This document shows, one piece after another, positions 25,957 through 34,543 of a stretch of 64,000 nt of DNA (within the stretch, counting starts at the first letter, position 1; each line of letters starts with the position of its first letter). The notes beneath the pieces are model-generated. The model was given only the letters and a program-made list of their open reading frames with translations. It searched no databases and was not told the DNA's origin. This DNA comes from DATKZM01 sp035527975 (lineage in GTDB: Bacteria; Pseudomonadota; Alphaproteobacteria; JAPULJ01): positions 27,563 to 91,562 of the forward strand of contig DATKZM010000124.1 of NCBI GenBank assembly GCA_035527975.1. The letters are read 5' to 3'. A program made the translations under genes and the position numbers.

Positions 25957-27432
25957 ATGTCCATGATTAAAGGCGATACCGGCGAATGGGAGGTCGTGAT
26001 CGGTCTCGAAATCCACGCCCAGGTGAGCTCGGCCGCCAAGCTGTTCTCGGGCGCCTCAACGGCCTTCGGCGCCGAGCCCAACAGCCAGGTCTCCTTCGTC
26101 GACGCGGCCTTTCCGGGCATGCTGCCGGTCATCAACCGGACCTGCGTCGAGCAGGCGGTTCGCACCGGTCTCGGCCTCAAGGCGCAGATCAATCTGCACT
26201 CGGTCTTCGACCGCAAGAACTACTTCTATCCCGACCTGCCGGCCGGCTATCAGATCTCGCAATACCAGCAGCCGATCGTCGGCGAGGGCGTGGTCGAGCT
26301 CGACATGCCCGACGGCGGCACGCGCACGATCCGCATCACCCGGCTCCACCTGGAGCAGGATGCCGGCAAGAGCCTCCACGATCAGGACCCCAAGCGCACG
26401 TATATCGATTTGAACCGCGCCGGCGTTGCGCTGATGGAGATCGTCTCCGAGCCCGATCTGCGTTCGGCCGAGGAGGCCGGGCTCTACATCCGGAAGGTGC
26501 GCTCGATCCTGCGCTATCTCGGCACCTGCGACGGCAATATGGAGGAGGGCAGCCTGCGCGCCGACGTGAACGTCTCGGTGCGCCGGCCGGGCGACGACTA
26601 CGGCACGCGCTGCGAGATCAAGAACGTGAACTCGGTCCGTTTCGTAGAAGCCGCGATCGACCACGAAGCCGCCCGCCAGGTCGAGATCATCGAGGAGGGC
26701 GGCGCGATCGCACAGGAAACGCGCCTCTTCGATCCCAGCCGCGGCGAGACCAGGCCGATGCGCTCCAAGGAGGAGGCGCACGACTACCGCTACTTCCCCG
26801 ATCCCGACTTGCTGCCGCTGGTTCTCGATCCCGACTGGGTGGCCGAGATCAAGGCCGGCCTGCCCGAACTGCCCGACCAGAAGAAGGCGCGCTTCACCGA
26901 CGCGTACGGGCTGTCCGCATACGATGCGGGCGTGCTGGTGGCCGAGCGCGAGACCGCGGCCTATTACGAGACGGTTCTGGGCGCGAACGGGGCGGGCACA
27001 CCCAGGCGCGATCCGAAGCTGGCGGCGAACTGGGTCACCTCCGAGCTCTTCGGCCAGCTCAACCGCGCCGACAAGGAGATCACCGACTCGCCTGTTTCTG
27101 CCGAGGCGCTGGGCGGGCTGATCGACCTCATCGCCGACGGCACGATCTCGACCCGCATTGCCAAGGATGTCTTTGTCGAGATGTTCAATTCAGGCCGCGC
27201 GGCCTCGGAAATTGTCGAAGAGAAGGGGTTGAGGCAGATCACCGACACCGGCGCCATCGAGGCCATCGTCGACAAGATCATCGCCGACAACCCCGATCAG
27301 GCCGCCCAGGCGCGTGAGAACCCCAAGACCATCGGCTGGCTCGTCGGCCAGGTCATGCAGCAAACACAAGGCCAGGCGAATCCGAAGGCGGTGAACGAGC
27401 TGCTGCGGAAGAAGTTGGGCGCAGGTGGGTAG
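25957..27432 (+). CDS. gatB: Asp-tRNA(Asn)/Glu-tRNA(Gln) amidotransferase subunit B
   Basis: The 491-residue subunit activates the mischarged tRNA by phosphorylation and receives ammonia from GatA. Diagnostic blocks are EVVIGLEIHAQVSS near the start, YPDLPAGYQISQYQQPI, LHLEQDAGKS, DLNRAGVALMEIVSEPD, and the C-terminal YqeY-like tail (GWLVGQVMQQTQGQANPKAV). A second ATG two codons on (25963) is an alternative start. It completes the gatCAB set. Confidence 0.97.
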   Translation: MSMIKGDTGEWEVVIGLEIHAQVSSAAKLFSGASTAFGAEPNSQVSFVDAAFPGMLPVINRTCVEQAVRTGLGLKAQINLHSVFDRKNYFYPDLPAGYQISQYQQPIVGEGVVELDMPDGGTRTIRITRLHLEQDAGKSLHDQDPKRTYIDLNRAGVALMEIVSEPDLRSAEEAGLYIRKVRSILRYLGTCDGNMEEGSLRADVNVSVRRPGDDYGTRCEIKNVNSVRFVEAAIDHEAARQVEIIEEGGAIAQETRLFDPSRGETRPMRSKEEAHDYRYFPDPDLLPLVLDPDWVAEIKAGLPELPDQKKARFTDAYGLSAYDAGVLVAERETAAYYETVLGANGAGTPRRDPKLAANWVTSELFGQLNRADKEITDSPVSAEALGGLIDLIADGTISTRIAKDVFVEMFNSGRAASEIVEEKGLRQITDTGAIEAIVDKIIADNPDQAAQARENPKTIGWLVGQVMQQTQGQANPKAVNELLRKKLGAGG

Positions 27433-27517
27433 TGCGCGGCGTTCGGAGCTGCCCGGTTCGGTCCGTCTATCGACTATAACGGGGCCGAAGGCGCCCAGGG
27501 AATGGAGGGAGAGTGCC

Positions 27518-28282
27518 ATGCCACAGCGACATTCGGCGCATCGCGCCGCCCTTGGTTCGGTAGCAATCGTTCTTGCGGCCCTTGTGCTGGCCGCGCCCCC
27601 GGCGGCAGCCGAGACCGTGCGCCCGTTCGATGAGGCGCGCCAGGATCCCTCTTTCCTCAAATTCCGCACCGCCTTACTGGCGGCGCTCAAGCGCGGCGAT
27701 ACCGCAGCCGTGGCCCGCGCCGCCGCACCCAACGTGAAACTCGGCTTCGGCGGCAATGACGGCCGTGCCCAGTTCCGCCGCTACCTGGCCGGCGATCGCA
27801 AGATGCACGGCAAGCAAGCCGCCAGGCTTGCCGCTGATTATCGCGGCTGGCTTCGATGGGTGCTGCTGCACGGCGGCGGCTTTTCCAAGGACCGCCGCAG
27901 CTTCGTCGCGCCCTACCCGAACGCCTATGAGTGGCGCATGCCCAATTGCGAAACCAAGCCGCGCCCAGCTTCGCGCGTCTGTGCGCTCGATCCGCACGCG
28001 CGGGCTTACGTGATCGGCCGCGACATTCCGATCTATGCCGGTCAATCATCTCAATCGAGCGTCGTGGCCCGCCTGTCCTACCGCCTCGTCGAGCTCGACA
28101 AGCATGTCATACGGAGAATGAAGGATGGCCGCAGGGTGCGGCTGTGGAGCCGGGTCAAGCTCGAGGACGGCCGTCGCGGCTGGATCCGCCCGATCCAATA
28201 CTATGCCGCGACCGGCCACCGCCTGCGCGCGGTCAAGCAAGGCGGGCGCTGGCGCATCGCATATTTTCTTGCCGGCGACTGA
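27518..28282 (+). CDS. Secreted protein with C-terminal SH3-like domain
   Basis: The 254-residue protein has a signal peptide (GSVAIVLAALVLAAPPAAA). The middle (residues 35-150) contains a conserved-looking block DPSFLKFRTALLAALKRGD. The C-terminal third resembles a bacterial SH3 fold (RDIPIYAGQSSQSSVVARLS, then VKLEDGRRGWIRP). Such domains bind peptides or cell wall. I chose ATG 27518 for the strong GGAGGGAGAG ahead of it; a farther upstream start would overlap gatB. The specific role is unknown. Confidence 0.72.
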   Translation: MPQRHSAHRAALGSVAIVLAALVLAAPPAAAETVRPFDEARQDPSFLKFRTALLAALKRGDTAAVARAAAPNVKLGFGGNDGRAQFRRYLAGDRKMHGKQAARLAADYRGWLRWVLLHGGGFSKDRRSFVAPYPNAYEWRMPNCETKPRPASRVCALDPHARAYVIGRDIPIYAGQSSQSSVVARLSYRLVELDKHVIRRMKDGRRVRLWSRVKLEDGRRGWIRPIQYYAATGHRLRAVKQGGRWRIAYFLAGD

Positions 28283-28420
28283 TCGCCCGCCATGCAGCAG
28301 ACGCGCGCGGCATGCGCGCTGAAGGCGGTGGCGGCGGTGCGGCTCACAGCATAAGTCACCGCTCATGGGAACCGTTCCTACATTGAGACAAAGCCATTCG
28401 GTGGCCAGCGGGAGCGGCGC

Positions 28421-29647
28421 TTGAACACCGTCCCGAAACCGGCCCATTCGAACGTTGCCCTGCTGCCGCAGCTCGTCGTCTTCGTATCGGTCGGCCTGAT
28501 CGGTGTGGCGATGTACACGCCCTCATTGCCGGCGATTGCCAAAGCCTTCGGCACGCAGGTCGTGGTCGTCCAGTTCACCATGACCGTCTATCTCATCGGC
28601 TTTGCGGCTGCCCAGCTTGTCGTCGGTGCGCTCTCCGACCGCTTCGGACGCAAGCCGATCCTGGTGGCCGGCTATGCGCTCTTCGTTCTGGCCAGCGTGG
28701 CTTGCGCACTCGCCGATGACATCAACCTCCTGATCGTGGCGCGCTTTTTCCAGGCGCTCGGCGCTTCGGTCGGCGTCGTGGTGGCGCGGGCGATCGTGCG
28801 CGACCGCACCGGCGTGAGGGAGAGCGCGCGCTACATGGCCTATATCGGCATGGCGGCGGGTCTCACCCCGATGCTGTCGCCGATGGTGGGCGGCGTTGTC
28901 CAGGTCGGCTTCGGCTGGCGCGGCGTCTTCTTCGCCATGGTGGCGCTCGGCGTCGCGGCGTTCGCCACGGCGCTCTTCGTGCTGCGCGAAAGCCATCCGC
29001 CCGAAAACCGCATCGGCACCGGCATGCGCGAGCTCGGCCGCGGTTATCTGGGCCTCATGCGCGAGCGTGCCTTCGTCGCCTATGCGATGACAGGCGGCAT
29101 GGTGACGGCGGCGTTCTTCATCTTCCTTGCCGCCGGCCCGGTGGTGATGATTGGCGAAGCCGGCCTGCGCCCCGACCAATACGGATTTATCGCTCTATGC
29201 ATGCCGGGCGGCTACATCACCGGCAATTTCGTGGCCAGCCGGATCCTGCCGCGCATTGGCATCCATCGCGGCATCGTCGCCGGCAACATCGTGGCGGTGC
29301 TGGGGGCGAGCGGCTTCGTGCTGATCGGGCTCACCGGCCATTTCAGTATTGCCGCCTTTGTCGCCCCGCTGGCGGTGATCGGCTTCGGCAACGGCATCAC
29401 CGTGCCAGCCACCTTCGCCGGCGCGGTCGGCGCCAACCCCAAACTCGCCGGCACCGCCTCGGGGCTCACGGGATTCCTGCAAATTGCCTTCTCAGCCCTG
29501 GTCAATCCGCTGGCTGGTCTTGCGCGCCACGGCTCGTTGTTCGAGCTGGCGGCGATGCTGTTCGCCCTCTGCTTCGCGGGGCTCTTGGTCTATCACCTGC
29601 TGCTGCCCCGCGCGGCACCGATTTCCAGCGCGCCGAAAACCCTCTAG
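28421..29647 (+). CDS. Bcr/CflA-type MFS efflux transporter
   Basis: The 408-residue membrane protein has about 12 helices. Family marks are MYTPSLPAIAKAFGT, then QLVVGALSDRFGRKPILVAG (motif A) and ARAIVRDRTG. These point to the Bcr/CflA drug-resistance branch. The start is a TTG codon at 28421 with GGGAGCGG ahead of it; no ATG occurs until the MYTPS methionine inside the first helix. The actual substrate is unknown. Confidence 0.9.
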   Translation: MNTVPKPAHSNVALLPQLVVFVSVGLIGVAMYTPSLPAIAKAFGTQVVVVQFTMTVYLIGFAAAQLVVGALSDRFGRKPILVAGYALFVLASVACALADDINLLIVARFFQALGASVGVVVARAIVRDRTGVRESARYMAYIGMAAGLTPMLSPMVGGVVQVGFGWRGVFFAMVALGVAAFATALFVLRESHPPENRIGTGMRELGRGYLGLMRERAFVAYAMTGGMVTAAFFIFLAAGPVVMIGEAGLRPDQYGFIALCMPGGYITGNFVASRILPRIGIHRGIVAGNIVAVLGASGFVLIGLTGHFSIAAFVAPLAVIGFGNGITVPATFAGAVGANPKLAGTASGLTGFLQIAFSALVNPLAGLARHGSLFELAAMLFALCFAGLLVYHLLLPRAAPISSAPKTL

Positions 29648-29683
29648 ACTGCGCACAGCGCATTCAATTTGCGAGGCGAGACA

Positions 29684-29932
29684 ATGGCCGAGACACGCCG
29701 CGAACGTCCCCAGGCGCCCGAAGAGTTCACCCGCGAGACCGTGCTCGAGATCGAAGGCGTCAAATCAACCGGCGCCGCGACGGCCGAGGACATCGCCATG
29801 GCGCTCAACCGCTCGGGCTATACGAACTTCCGCGGCCACCAATGGACGCCTGACGAGGTCATGGAGTTTCTCTCCAACGACACCGTCCGCCGCATCCAGC
29901 GCGAGCTGCGCGGCGAGATCCGCGGCGGTTAG
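29684..29932 (+). CDS. Small conserved-looking hypothetical protein
   Basis: The 82-residue protein (MAETRRERPQAPEEF at the start) has a core TAEDIAMALNRSGYTNFRGHQ and an end WTPDEVMEFLSNDTVRRIQR, which resembles the recombinase/winged-helix pattern in which a new reading of R-G-x-x-W-T defines a short helical domain. The ATG at 29684 has GCGAGGCGAG ahead of it. It lies 36 bp after the MFS transporter and may be co-transcribed. Function unknown. Confidence 0.6.
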   Translation: MAETRRERPQAPEEFTRETVLEIEGVKSTGAATAEDIAMALNRSGYTNFRGHQWTPDEVMEFLSNDTVRRIQRELRGEIRGG

Positions 29933-29946
29933 TTGGTCCACATGCC

Positions 29947-29965
29947 GGCGGATTTCAAATCCGCC
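29947..29965. repeat. Short palindrome between converging genes
   Basis: GGCGGATTT and AAATCCGCC are perfect inverted repeats separated by one base. They lie in the 94-bp space between the small hypothetical gene and the converging acyl-CoA ligase. The one-base loop is too tight for a normal hairpin, so a protein-binding site or a fragment of a dispersed palindromic repeat is as likely as a terminator. No T-run follows on either side. Confidence 0.5.
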
Positions 29966-30026
29966 GCTACGGTTATGATCTGCTGCGGCTGCAGGGGCAG
30001 GTTTTCAACCCGCCTGCAAACGTTGC

Positions 30027-31622
30027 CTACCGCCACACCGCGTCCACCCGGTCCCAGGCGCCCACCCGCAAATCCGTCACGCCGCTGACCAGCACGTGCT
30101 TGGCGATGCGTTCGGACGGCGTGCGCGGCAGATCGTCGACGAAGGTCCAGTAACGCGGCACCTTGAAGTAGGCGAGCCGCGCCTCGCAATGGTCATTCAG
30201 CTCGCCCGGCTCGGCCGCGGCGCCGTTGCGCAGCACAACGTAAGCTTTGACTTCCTCGCCGCGAATGTCGTCCGGCACCGGCACGCAAGCCGCGATGCGC
30301 ACGGCCGGATGGCTGGCGATGGTCTCCTCGACCTCGGCGGCCGAGATGTTCTCGTCCGAGCGCCGGATCATCTCCTTTTTGCGCCCAACATAGTAGAAGC
30401 GCCCGGCTTCATCCCGCTTGACCAGGTCGCCCGTGTGCAGCCAGCCGCCGAGGAAGAGCGCTGCCGTCGCCTCCTCGTTCTTGAAGTAGCCGTCCATCAT
30501 GTTGGGCCCGCGCAGCACCAACTCGCCGACGGCGCCGGCAGGCACGTCCGCATCCCTGTCATCGACCGCGCGCGCCTCGCGGTCGGGCAGCGGCCGGCCG
30601 ATCGAACCCGATCCGACCAACTCGTCATGCTCGTCCAGCGAGACCGCGAGGTCGGCGCCGGTCTCCGTCATCCCGAAGCCCTCGAGCCAGGGCGCGCCCC
30701 AACGCGCCTCGATCTCGGCGTGGCGGCCGGGCGGGATCGCCGAGCACATCACCATGCGGACTTGATTGTCGGTATCAGACTTGCCGGGGGGCGTGTTCAG
30801 CATCATCAGTGGCATGGTTCCAAGGCAGTAGAACCAGGTGACGCGATGTGTCCGGGCTTTCTCCCAGAAGCTTGTCGGGTGGAAGCGGTCGAGCACCACC
30901 AGCGGGCAGCCGGCGATAAGCGCGCAGGCGACGTTCCACTGCGGGTCCATGTAGTAGAAGGGCTGGGCCGTCAGCATCACGTCGTCTTTGCCAATCGAAC
31001 CGAACGCAACGATCTTGCGCGCGATCGCGGCCCAATAGCGGTTGGCGAGCATGCAGCCCTTGGGCCGGCCCGTGGTGCCCGATGTGTACTGGATATTGGC
31101 GAGGCGGCCCGGATCGGGCGCGAGCCCGGGCGCGGTCTCGTCGGTCGCAAGGTCGGCCAGCGGCCGGGCGCGGCCATCGCCGCCATTCCCATCCACCGAA
31201 ATTACCAGGGGCGCCGGCCCGCCGCCGCCAGCGATCTCGGCCATGAGCGGCACGAACTCGTCGGCCGTCACCACCGCCTTGGCCTCGGAATGAGCCAGCA
31301 GATAGGCCGCATCGTCGCGCTTGTAGAAGACGTTGAGGGGCACCATCGCGGCGCCGATTTTCTGCAAGGCCAGCCAGGTGAGCGGGAGGGCGGCGACGTT
31401 GCGCAGCATCACGCCCACGGTGTCGCCGAGACCCACGCCAAGCCCGGTCAGCGCATTGGCGATAGCGTTCGAGCGCCGTTCAATGTCGGCGAAGCTGAGG
31501 CGCTCGCCGCTCGCATCGAAAATCAACCCGGTTCGCCTGGGCCAAAGCACGGCCGCGCGAGCGGTCAGGGCCGGCAGCGTGTCTGGGGTTTCCAAGGCGG
31601 CCGCGGATGCTTTGCCGTTCAC
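30027..31622 (-). CDS. AMP-binding acyl-CoA ligase
   Basis: The 531-residue enzyme activates a carboxylic acid as its adenylate and then its CoA ester. The AMP-binding P-loop is NIQYTSGTTGRPKGCMLANR. The C-terminal hinge and lysine motifs are WLHTGDLVKRDEAGRFYYVG and KKEMIRRSDENISAAEVEET. I chose the GTG at 31622, where the family-like sequence begins (N-G-K-A-S-A-A). The open frame continues 183 bp upstream, but that part has no family resemblance. No strong ribosome binding site is visible, so the start is uncertain. The natural substrate is unknown. Confidence 0.85.
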   Translation of the reverse strand: MNGKASAAALETPDTLPALTARAAVLWPRRTGLIFDASGERLSFADIERRSNAIANALTGLGVGLGDTVGVMLRNVAALPLTWLALQKIGAAMVPLNVFYKRDDAAYLLAHSEAKAVVTADEFVPLMAEIAGGGGPAPLVISVDGNGGDGRARPLADLATDETAPGLAPDPGRLANIQYTSGTTGRPKGCMLANRYWAAIARKIVAFGSIGKDDVMLTAQPFYYMDPQWNVACALIAGCPLVVLDRFHPTSFWEKARTHRVTWFYCLGTMPLMMLNTPPGKSDTDNQVRMVMCSAIPPGRHAEIEARWGAPWLEGFGMTETGADLAVSLDEHDELVGSGSIGRPLPDREARAVDDRDADVPAGAVGELVLRGPNMMDGYFKNEEATAALFLGGWLHTGDLVKRDEAGRFYYVGRKKEMIRRSDENISAAEVEETIASHPAVRIAACVPVPDDIRGEEVKAYVVLRNGAAAEPGELNDHCEARLAYFKVPRYWTFVDDLPRTPSERIAKHVLVSGVTDLRVGAWDRVDAVWR

Positions 31623-32058
31623 GTCGCGGCAACGTCCGCTGGATAGAAAAGGCTCATCGTAATTAGCTCTAAAGTCATTGAAACATAAAGTTTTTCCAGC
31701 AACCACAAAGGGGCGCTGTGGAGTGCCTATTGTGGAGTGACAAGACAGTGGCGACAAGCCCAGCGTGGATGCCCGATGCCACTCGATGCCGCTGCACCTC
31801 GACAATGAAAAAAGGGCGACCGACCCGCGACCACCAGATAGCTGTGCTGATGATCATGGTCAGTCTGCCAGTTCGTCTCGATTTTGTGGTTGAGCGGGTT
31901 GGTCGTGCCGCAGCAGACGCCCGCCGCCTTGGGCCGGGACGTGATGTGCTCCGCATATGTTGTTAACCAGCCACTAACCCCACCGCACTATGCTGAGAAG
32001 TACAGTGGCTCTTGGTGCCGCTGGACCTTTTCAGCTAGCTGGCACCCGTTGGGCTACC
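31623..32058. other. Intergenic region with paired GTGGAGT motifs
   Basis: These 436 bp lie between the acyl-CoA ligase start and the PilZ gene. I find no supportable gene. At 31717-31741 the motif TGTGGAGT occurs twice, 14 bp apart. A similar pair (12 bp apart) lies on the other side of the PilZ gene at 32627-32647. The segment could be part of a decayed insertion (see the remnant at 32395-32604). Promoters for both divergent genes should lie here, but I cannot place them. Confidence 0.4.
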
Positions 32059-32349
32059 ATGGTGTTGCGCGACAAAAATCAAGCAGGAAGCGATCAGCGG
32101 CAATACCCTCGCTTCGACGTGGCGAACCCGGCCCAGATCATCGTGGCTGACGGCGAACCGCAGATGAGCTGTTCGGTGATCGATTGGGCAATGGGCGGGG
32201 CTCGGCTCCGTCCGCATGACCCTGACAGTTGTCCGAACCTATTCACACTTATCACCCGAGAAGGCCGTGAATATTCGTGCCAAGTCGTTTGGCGACGGGA
32301 TGGGGAGTTGGGCGTCAAGTTCCCGAGAGCTGATCGGATCAAGATTTAA
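32059..32349 (+). CDS. Single-domain PilZ protein
   Basis: The 96-residue protein has the c-di-GMP-binding pattern of PilZ domains. An Arg pair appears in DQRQYPRFDVANPA (R-x3-R). The second motif, normally (D/N)xSxxG, reads D-W-A-M-G-G in SVIDWAMGGARLRP, with Ala for Ser. The end VVWRRDGELGVKFPR is the usual final strand. I prefer ATG 32059 because it fits the domain; ATG 31990 would add 23 residues. It may respond to c-di-GMP, but the Ser loss makes affinity uncertain. Confidence 0.8.
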   Translation: MVLRDKNQAGSDQRQYPRFDVANPAQIIVADGEPQMSCSVIDWAMGGARLRPHDPDSCPNLFTLITREGREYSCQVVWRRDGELGVKFPRADRIKI

Positions 32350-32394
32350 CTGCCGCCGTGACCCTCGGCGCGAAAGCCTACTCAATGCGACTGC

Positions 32395-32604
32395 TCAGTC
32401 CGCCAGCTGGACGGTCAAGCTGAGCCCGTCGAAGGTTAAAACTTCGAGCCGCATCTGCGGCGGCACCGCTGTGGCTTGCGCGCCGATGGTGCTCTCATCG
32501 ATGGCCGCGAAGTGCAGCCACGGGAAGTCGTCCTCGGGGCGTGCTTGTAGTTCGGCAGTGAACGAGGTGCCGTCGCAGGTGAGGCACGCGCTTGCTTCCA
32601 GCTG
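32395..32604 (-). pseudogene. 3' remnant of an unidentified gene
   Basis: On the minus strand a frame of 69 sense codons ends at TGA 32397-32395. It reads, in part, ACLTCDGTSFTAELQARP, then DDFPWLHFAAIDESTIGAQA, then MRLEVLTFDGLSLTVQLAD. It has ordinary GC-rich codon use but no start: an in-frame TGA lies just upstream. It looks like the last third of a gene whose 5' part is gone. I do not recognise the family. The GTGGAGT motif pair lies 23 bp upstream of it, which supports an old insertion or deletion here. Confidence 0.45.
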
Positions 32605-32698
32605 TCATGTTCTGCCTCTGCCGTCGTGTGGAGTACCTGTGGAGTACCCCGTGGCTCAGAACATGGCGGATTACAAAGGCTTCAGGGTACCAAAGGGC

Positions 32699-33172
32699 TC
32701 AAGAGCCGCTAGTAGGATAGAAAAGGCCGATCCACTCGGCGACCATGGCCGGCTTGTCCTCCCCCTCGATCTCTATCGTGGTCTCATAGACGCCCCGCAG
32801 CGCCCCGTCAGGTCGCTTGTCACACGATTTGAGGGTGAAGCGTGCGCGGATGCGCTTGCCCGCGCGCACGGGCGCCATGAAGCGCACGCGGTTAAGCCCG
32901 TAATTGATGCCGTATGCCGTATCGTCGGGCCACAATCTGGCTTCGTGCGTTAAGTAAGAAAGCATCGAAAGCGTATGAAATCCAAAGGCAATTGTTGATT
33001 TGAATGGGCTCTCGGCCTTGGCCCGTTCCGGGTCGATATGCATCCAGTCGAGATCGTGGGTAGCGCGCGCAAACTGATCGATATGGTCCTGGTCCATGGT
33101 GAACCAGCCCGATACGGCGATTTCCTCGCCGATCCGCGCCTGCAAATTCGCCAGATTTACCGCGTTCGCCAC
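32699..33172 (-). CDS. MaoC-like dehydratase
   Basis: The 157-residue protein has the hot-dog fold of the R-hydratase group. The motif block DQDHIDQFARATHDLDWMHI followed by DPERAKAESPFKSTIAFGFH contains the expected Asp and His (D-x4-H). I chose GTG 33172 (ANAVNLANLQARIGEEIAV) with AGACAGG ahead of it; the open frame upstream adds 65 residues without resemblance. It hydrates or dehydrates an enoyl-CoA type substrate. Its neighbour is divergent GST. Confidence 0.8.
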   Translation of the reverse strand: MANAVNLANLQARIGEEIAVSGWFTMDQDHIDQFARATHDLDWMHIDPERAKAESPFKSTIAFGFHTLSMLSYLTHEARLWPDDTAYGINYGLNRVRFMAPVRAGKRIRARFTLKSCDKRPDGALRGVYETTIEIEGEDKPAMVAEWIGLFYPTSGS

Positions 33173-33455
33173 GTTGCACCTGTCTTGGCTGGCCAATCCG
33201 CTCCGGGCGGAGAAGTGACGGAAGTGTATGGCATGGGGCAGGGTTGGGCAAAGTCTGGCCATGTCGGCGATGTCTTTGGCGGGGATGTCGTTTTCCGGCG
33301 ATCGCAACCCAGTCATTTGGCCATTTTGCCTCGCTTCATTATTCCCCGACAACCAATCGATGCACACTAATCCGCCCCTTGAGCCGCCACGCCATGCGAC
33401 CTAAGCTTGGGCTCGTAACGCAACGAAAGCACAGACGAGCGAGGGGTCCCCGGCG

Positions 33456-34148
33456 ATGATCGAGCTTTACACTTGGCCCACACCCAACGGCCACAAGGTC
33501 CATATCATGCTCGAAGAATGCGGCCTTGAGTATAACGTCCACCCGATCGACATCACGGCGGGCGATCAGTTCAAGCCGGAATTCCTGAAGATCAGCCCCA
33601 ACAACAAGATGCCGGCCATGGTCGACCCCGACGGGCCCGGCGGCAAGCCCTTCCCGGTTTTCGAATCGGGCGCCATGCTGATCTATCTCGCCGAAAAGAC
33701 CGGCAAATTCATGCCCAGTGATGAAGCGGGCCGATATCTCGTGTTGCAATGGGTCATGTTCCAGATGGGCGGTATCGGGCCGATGCTGGGCCAGGCCCAC
33801 CACTTCCGCAACTACGCCCCGGAGAAGCTCCCATACGCGATCGACCGTTATACCAACGAAGGCCAGCGGCTTTACGGCGTGGTCGACAGGCGCCTCGCCG
33901 AGGCCGAATTCGTTGCCGGCGACTATTCGGTTGCCGACATGGCGCTCTATCCCTGGATGCGCATCTGGGAGAACCAGGGCATCGATATCGACAAGGTGCC
34001 CAACGTCGCCCGTTGGCTCGACGTCATCAAGGAGCGCCCGGCGGTGCAGCGCGGCGTGCAGGTCCTGGCCGACCGGCGCAAGGACATCACCAAGGACCCC
34101 AAGGCCCGCGAGATGCTCTTCGGCGCCGCGCAGTACGCCCAGCGCTGA
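33456..34148 (+). CDS. Glutathione S-transferase (YfcG/YghU-like)
   Basis: The 230-residue protein has the thioredoxin-like N-terminal domain (IELYTWPTPNGHKVHIMLEE, then NKMPAMVDPDGPGG and the glutathione-binding FESGAMLIYLAEK) and the all-helical C-terminal domain (FVAGDYSVADMALYPWM). The T-P-N-G stretch near residue 9 is typical of the YfcG/YghU disulfide-bond-reductase group. GAGGGG precedes the ATG. Confidence 0.93.
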   Translation: MIELYTWPTPNGHKVHIMLEECGLEYNVHPIDITAGDQFKPEFLKISPNNKMPAMVDPDGPGGKPFPVFESGAMLIYLAEKTGKFMPSDEAGRYLVLQWVMFQMGGIGPMLGQAHHFRNYAPEKLPYAIDRYTNEGQRLYGVVDRRLAEAEFVAGDYSVADMALYPWMRIWENQGIDIDKVPNVARWLDVIKERPAVQRGVQVLADRRKDITKDPKAREMLFGAAQYAQR

Positions 34149-34543
34149 GTCTCCGAAGCAGGTCAGCCTATCGTCAGCTGCGGGCGGGTTCACCACGCGC
34201 GGCTGATTTCATTGTGGCTGTCATTCCCTGTCTGGCACGGTGTTGCGCGTATTGAGCGGACAGCAGGAGTCGCCGCCTGAATTTGACAGTTCTCGAAGTA
34301 TTATGTTAGAAAAAGTCGAACCGAAGAACCAAAAAAGAAAACTAAATATACAGATAGACTTCTGAGTAATATTCAAAGTACATGTAATTATATTTCAAAA
34401 TAACTTCGGACATTGATGATTTGTTCTTTGATATTTCTTCAATGGCCATGATGGAGTCGATTTTATTTTATGCTTATACTAACAACAAAGATGGTGCTGG
34501 CGTCTCTATCGGCCGGGCCGTCAAGTAAAGGGAGGAATAGACC
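34149..34543. promoter_or_regulatory. AT-rich upstream region of the betaine transporter operon
   Basis: These 395 bp hold no gene. The stretch 34300-34480 is strongly AT-rich, in contrast to the surroundings, as expected for a regulated promoter. A possible -10 box TATACT lies at 34475-34480, about 64 bp before the proX start; no good -35 box is visible. A strong ribosome binding site (GGGAGGA, 34530-34536) precedes the GTG start at 34544. Osmotic control would fit the gene content, but I see no direct evidence. Confidence 0.45.
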
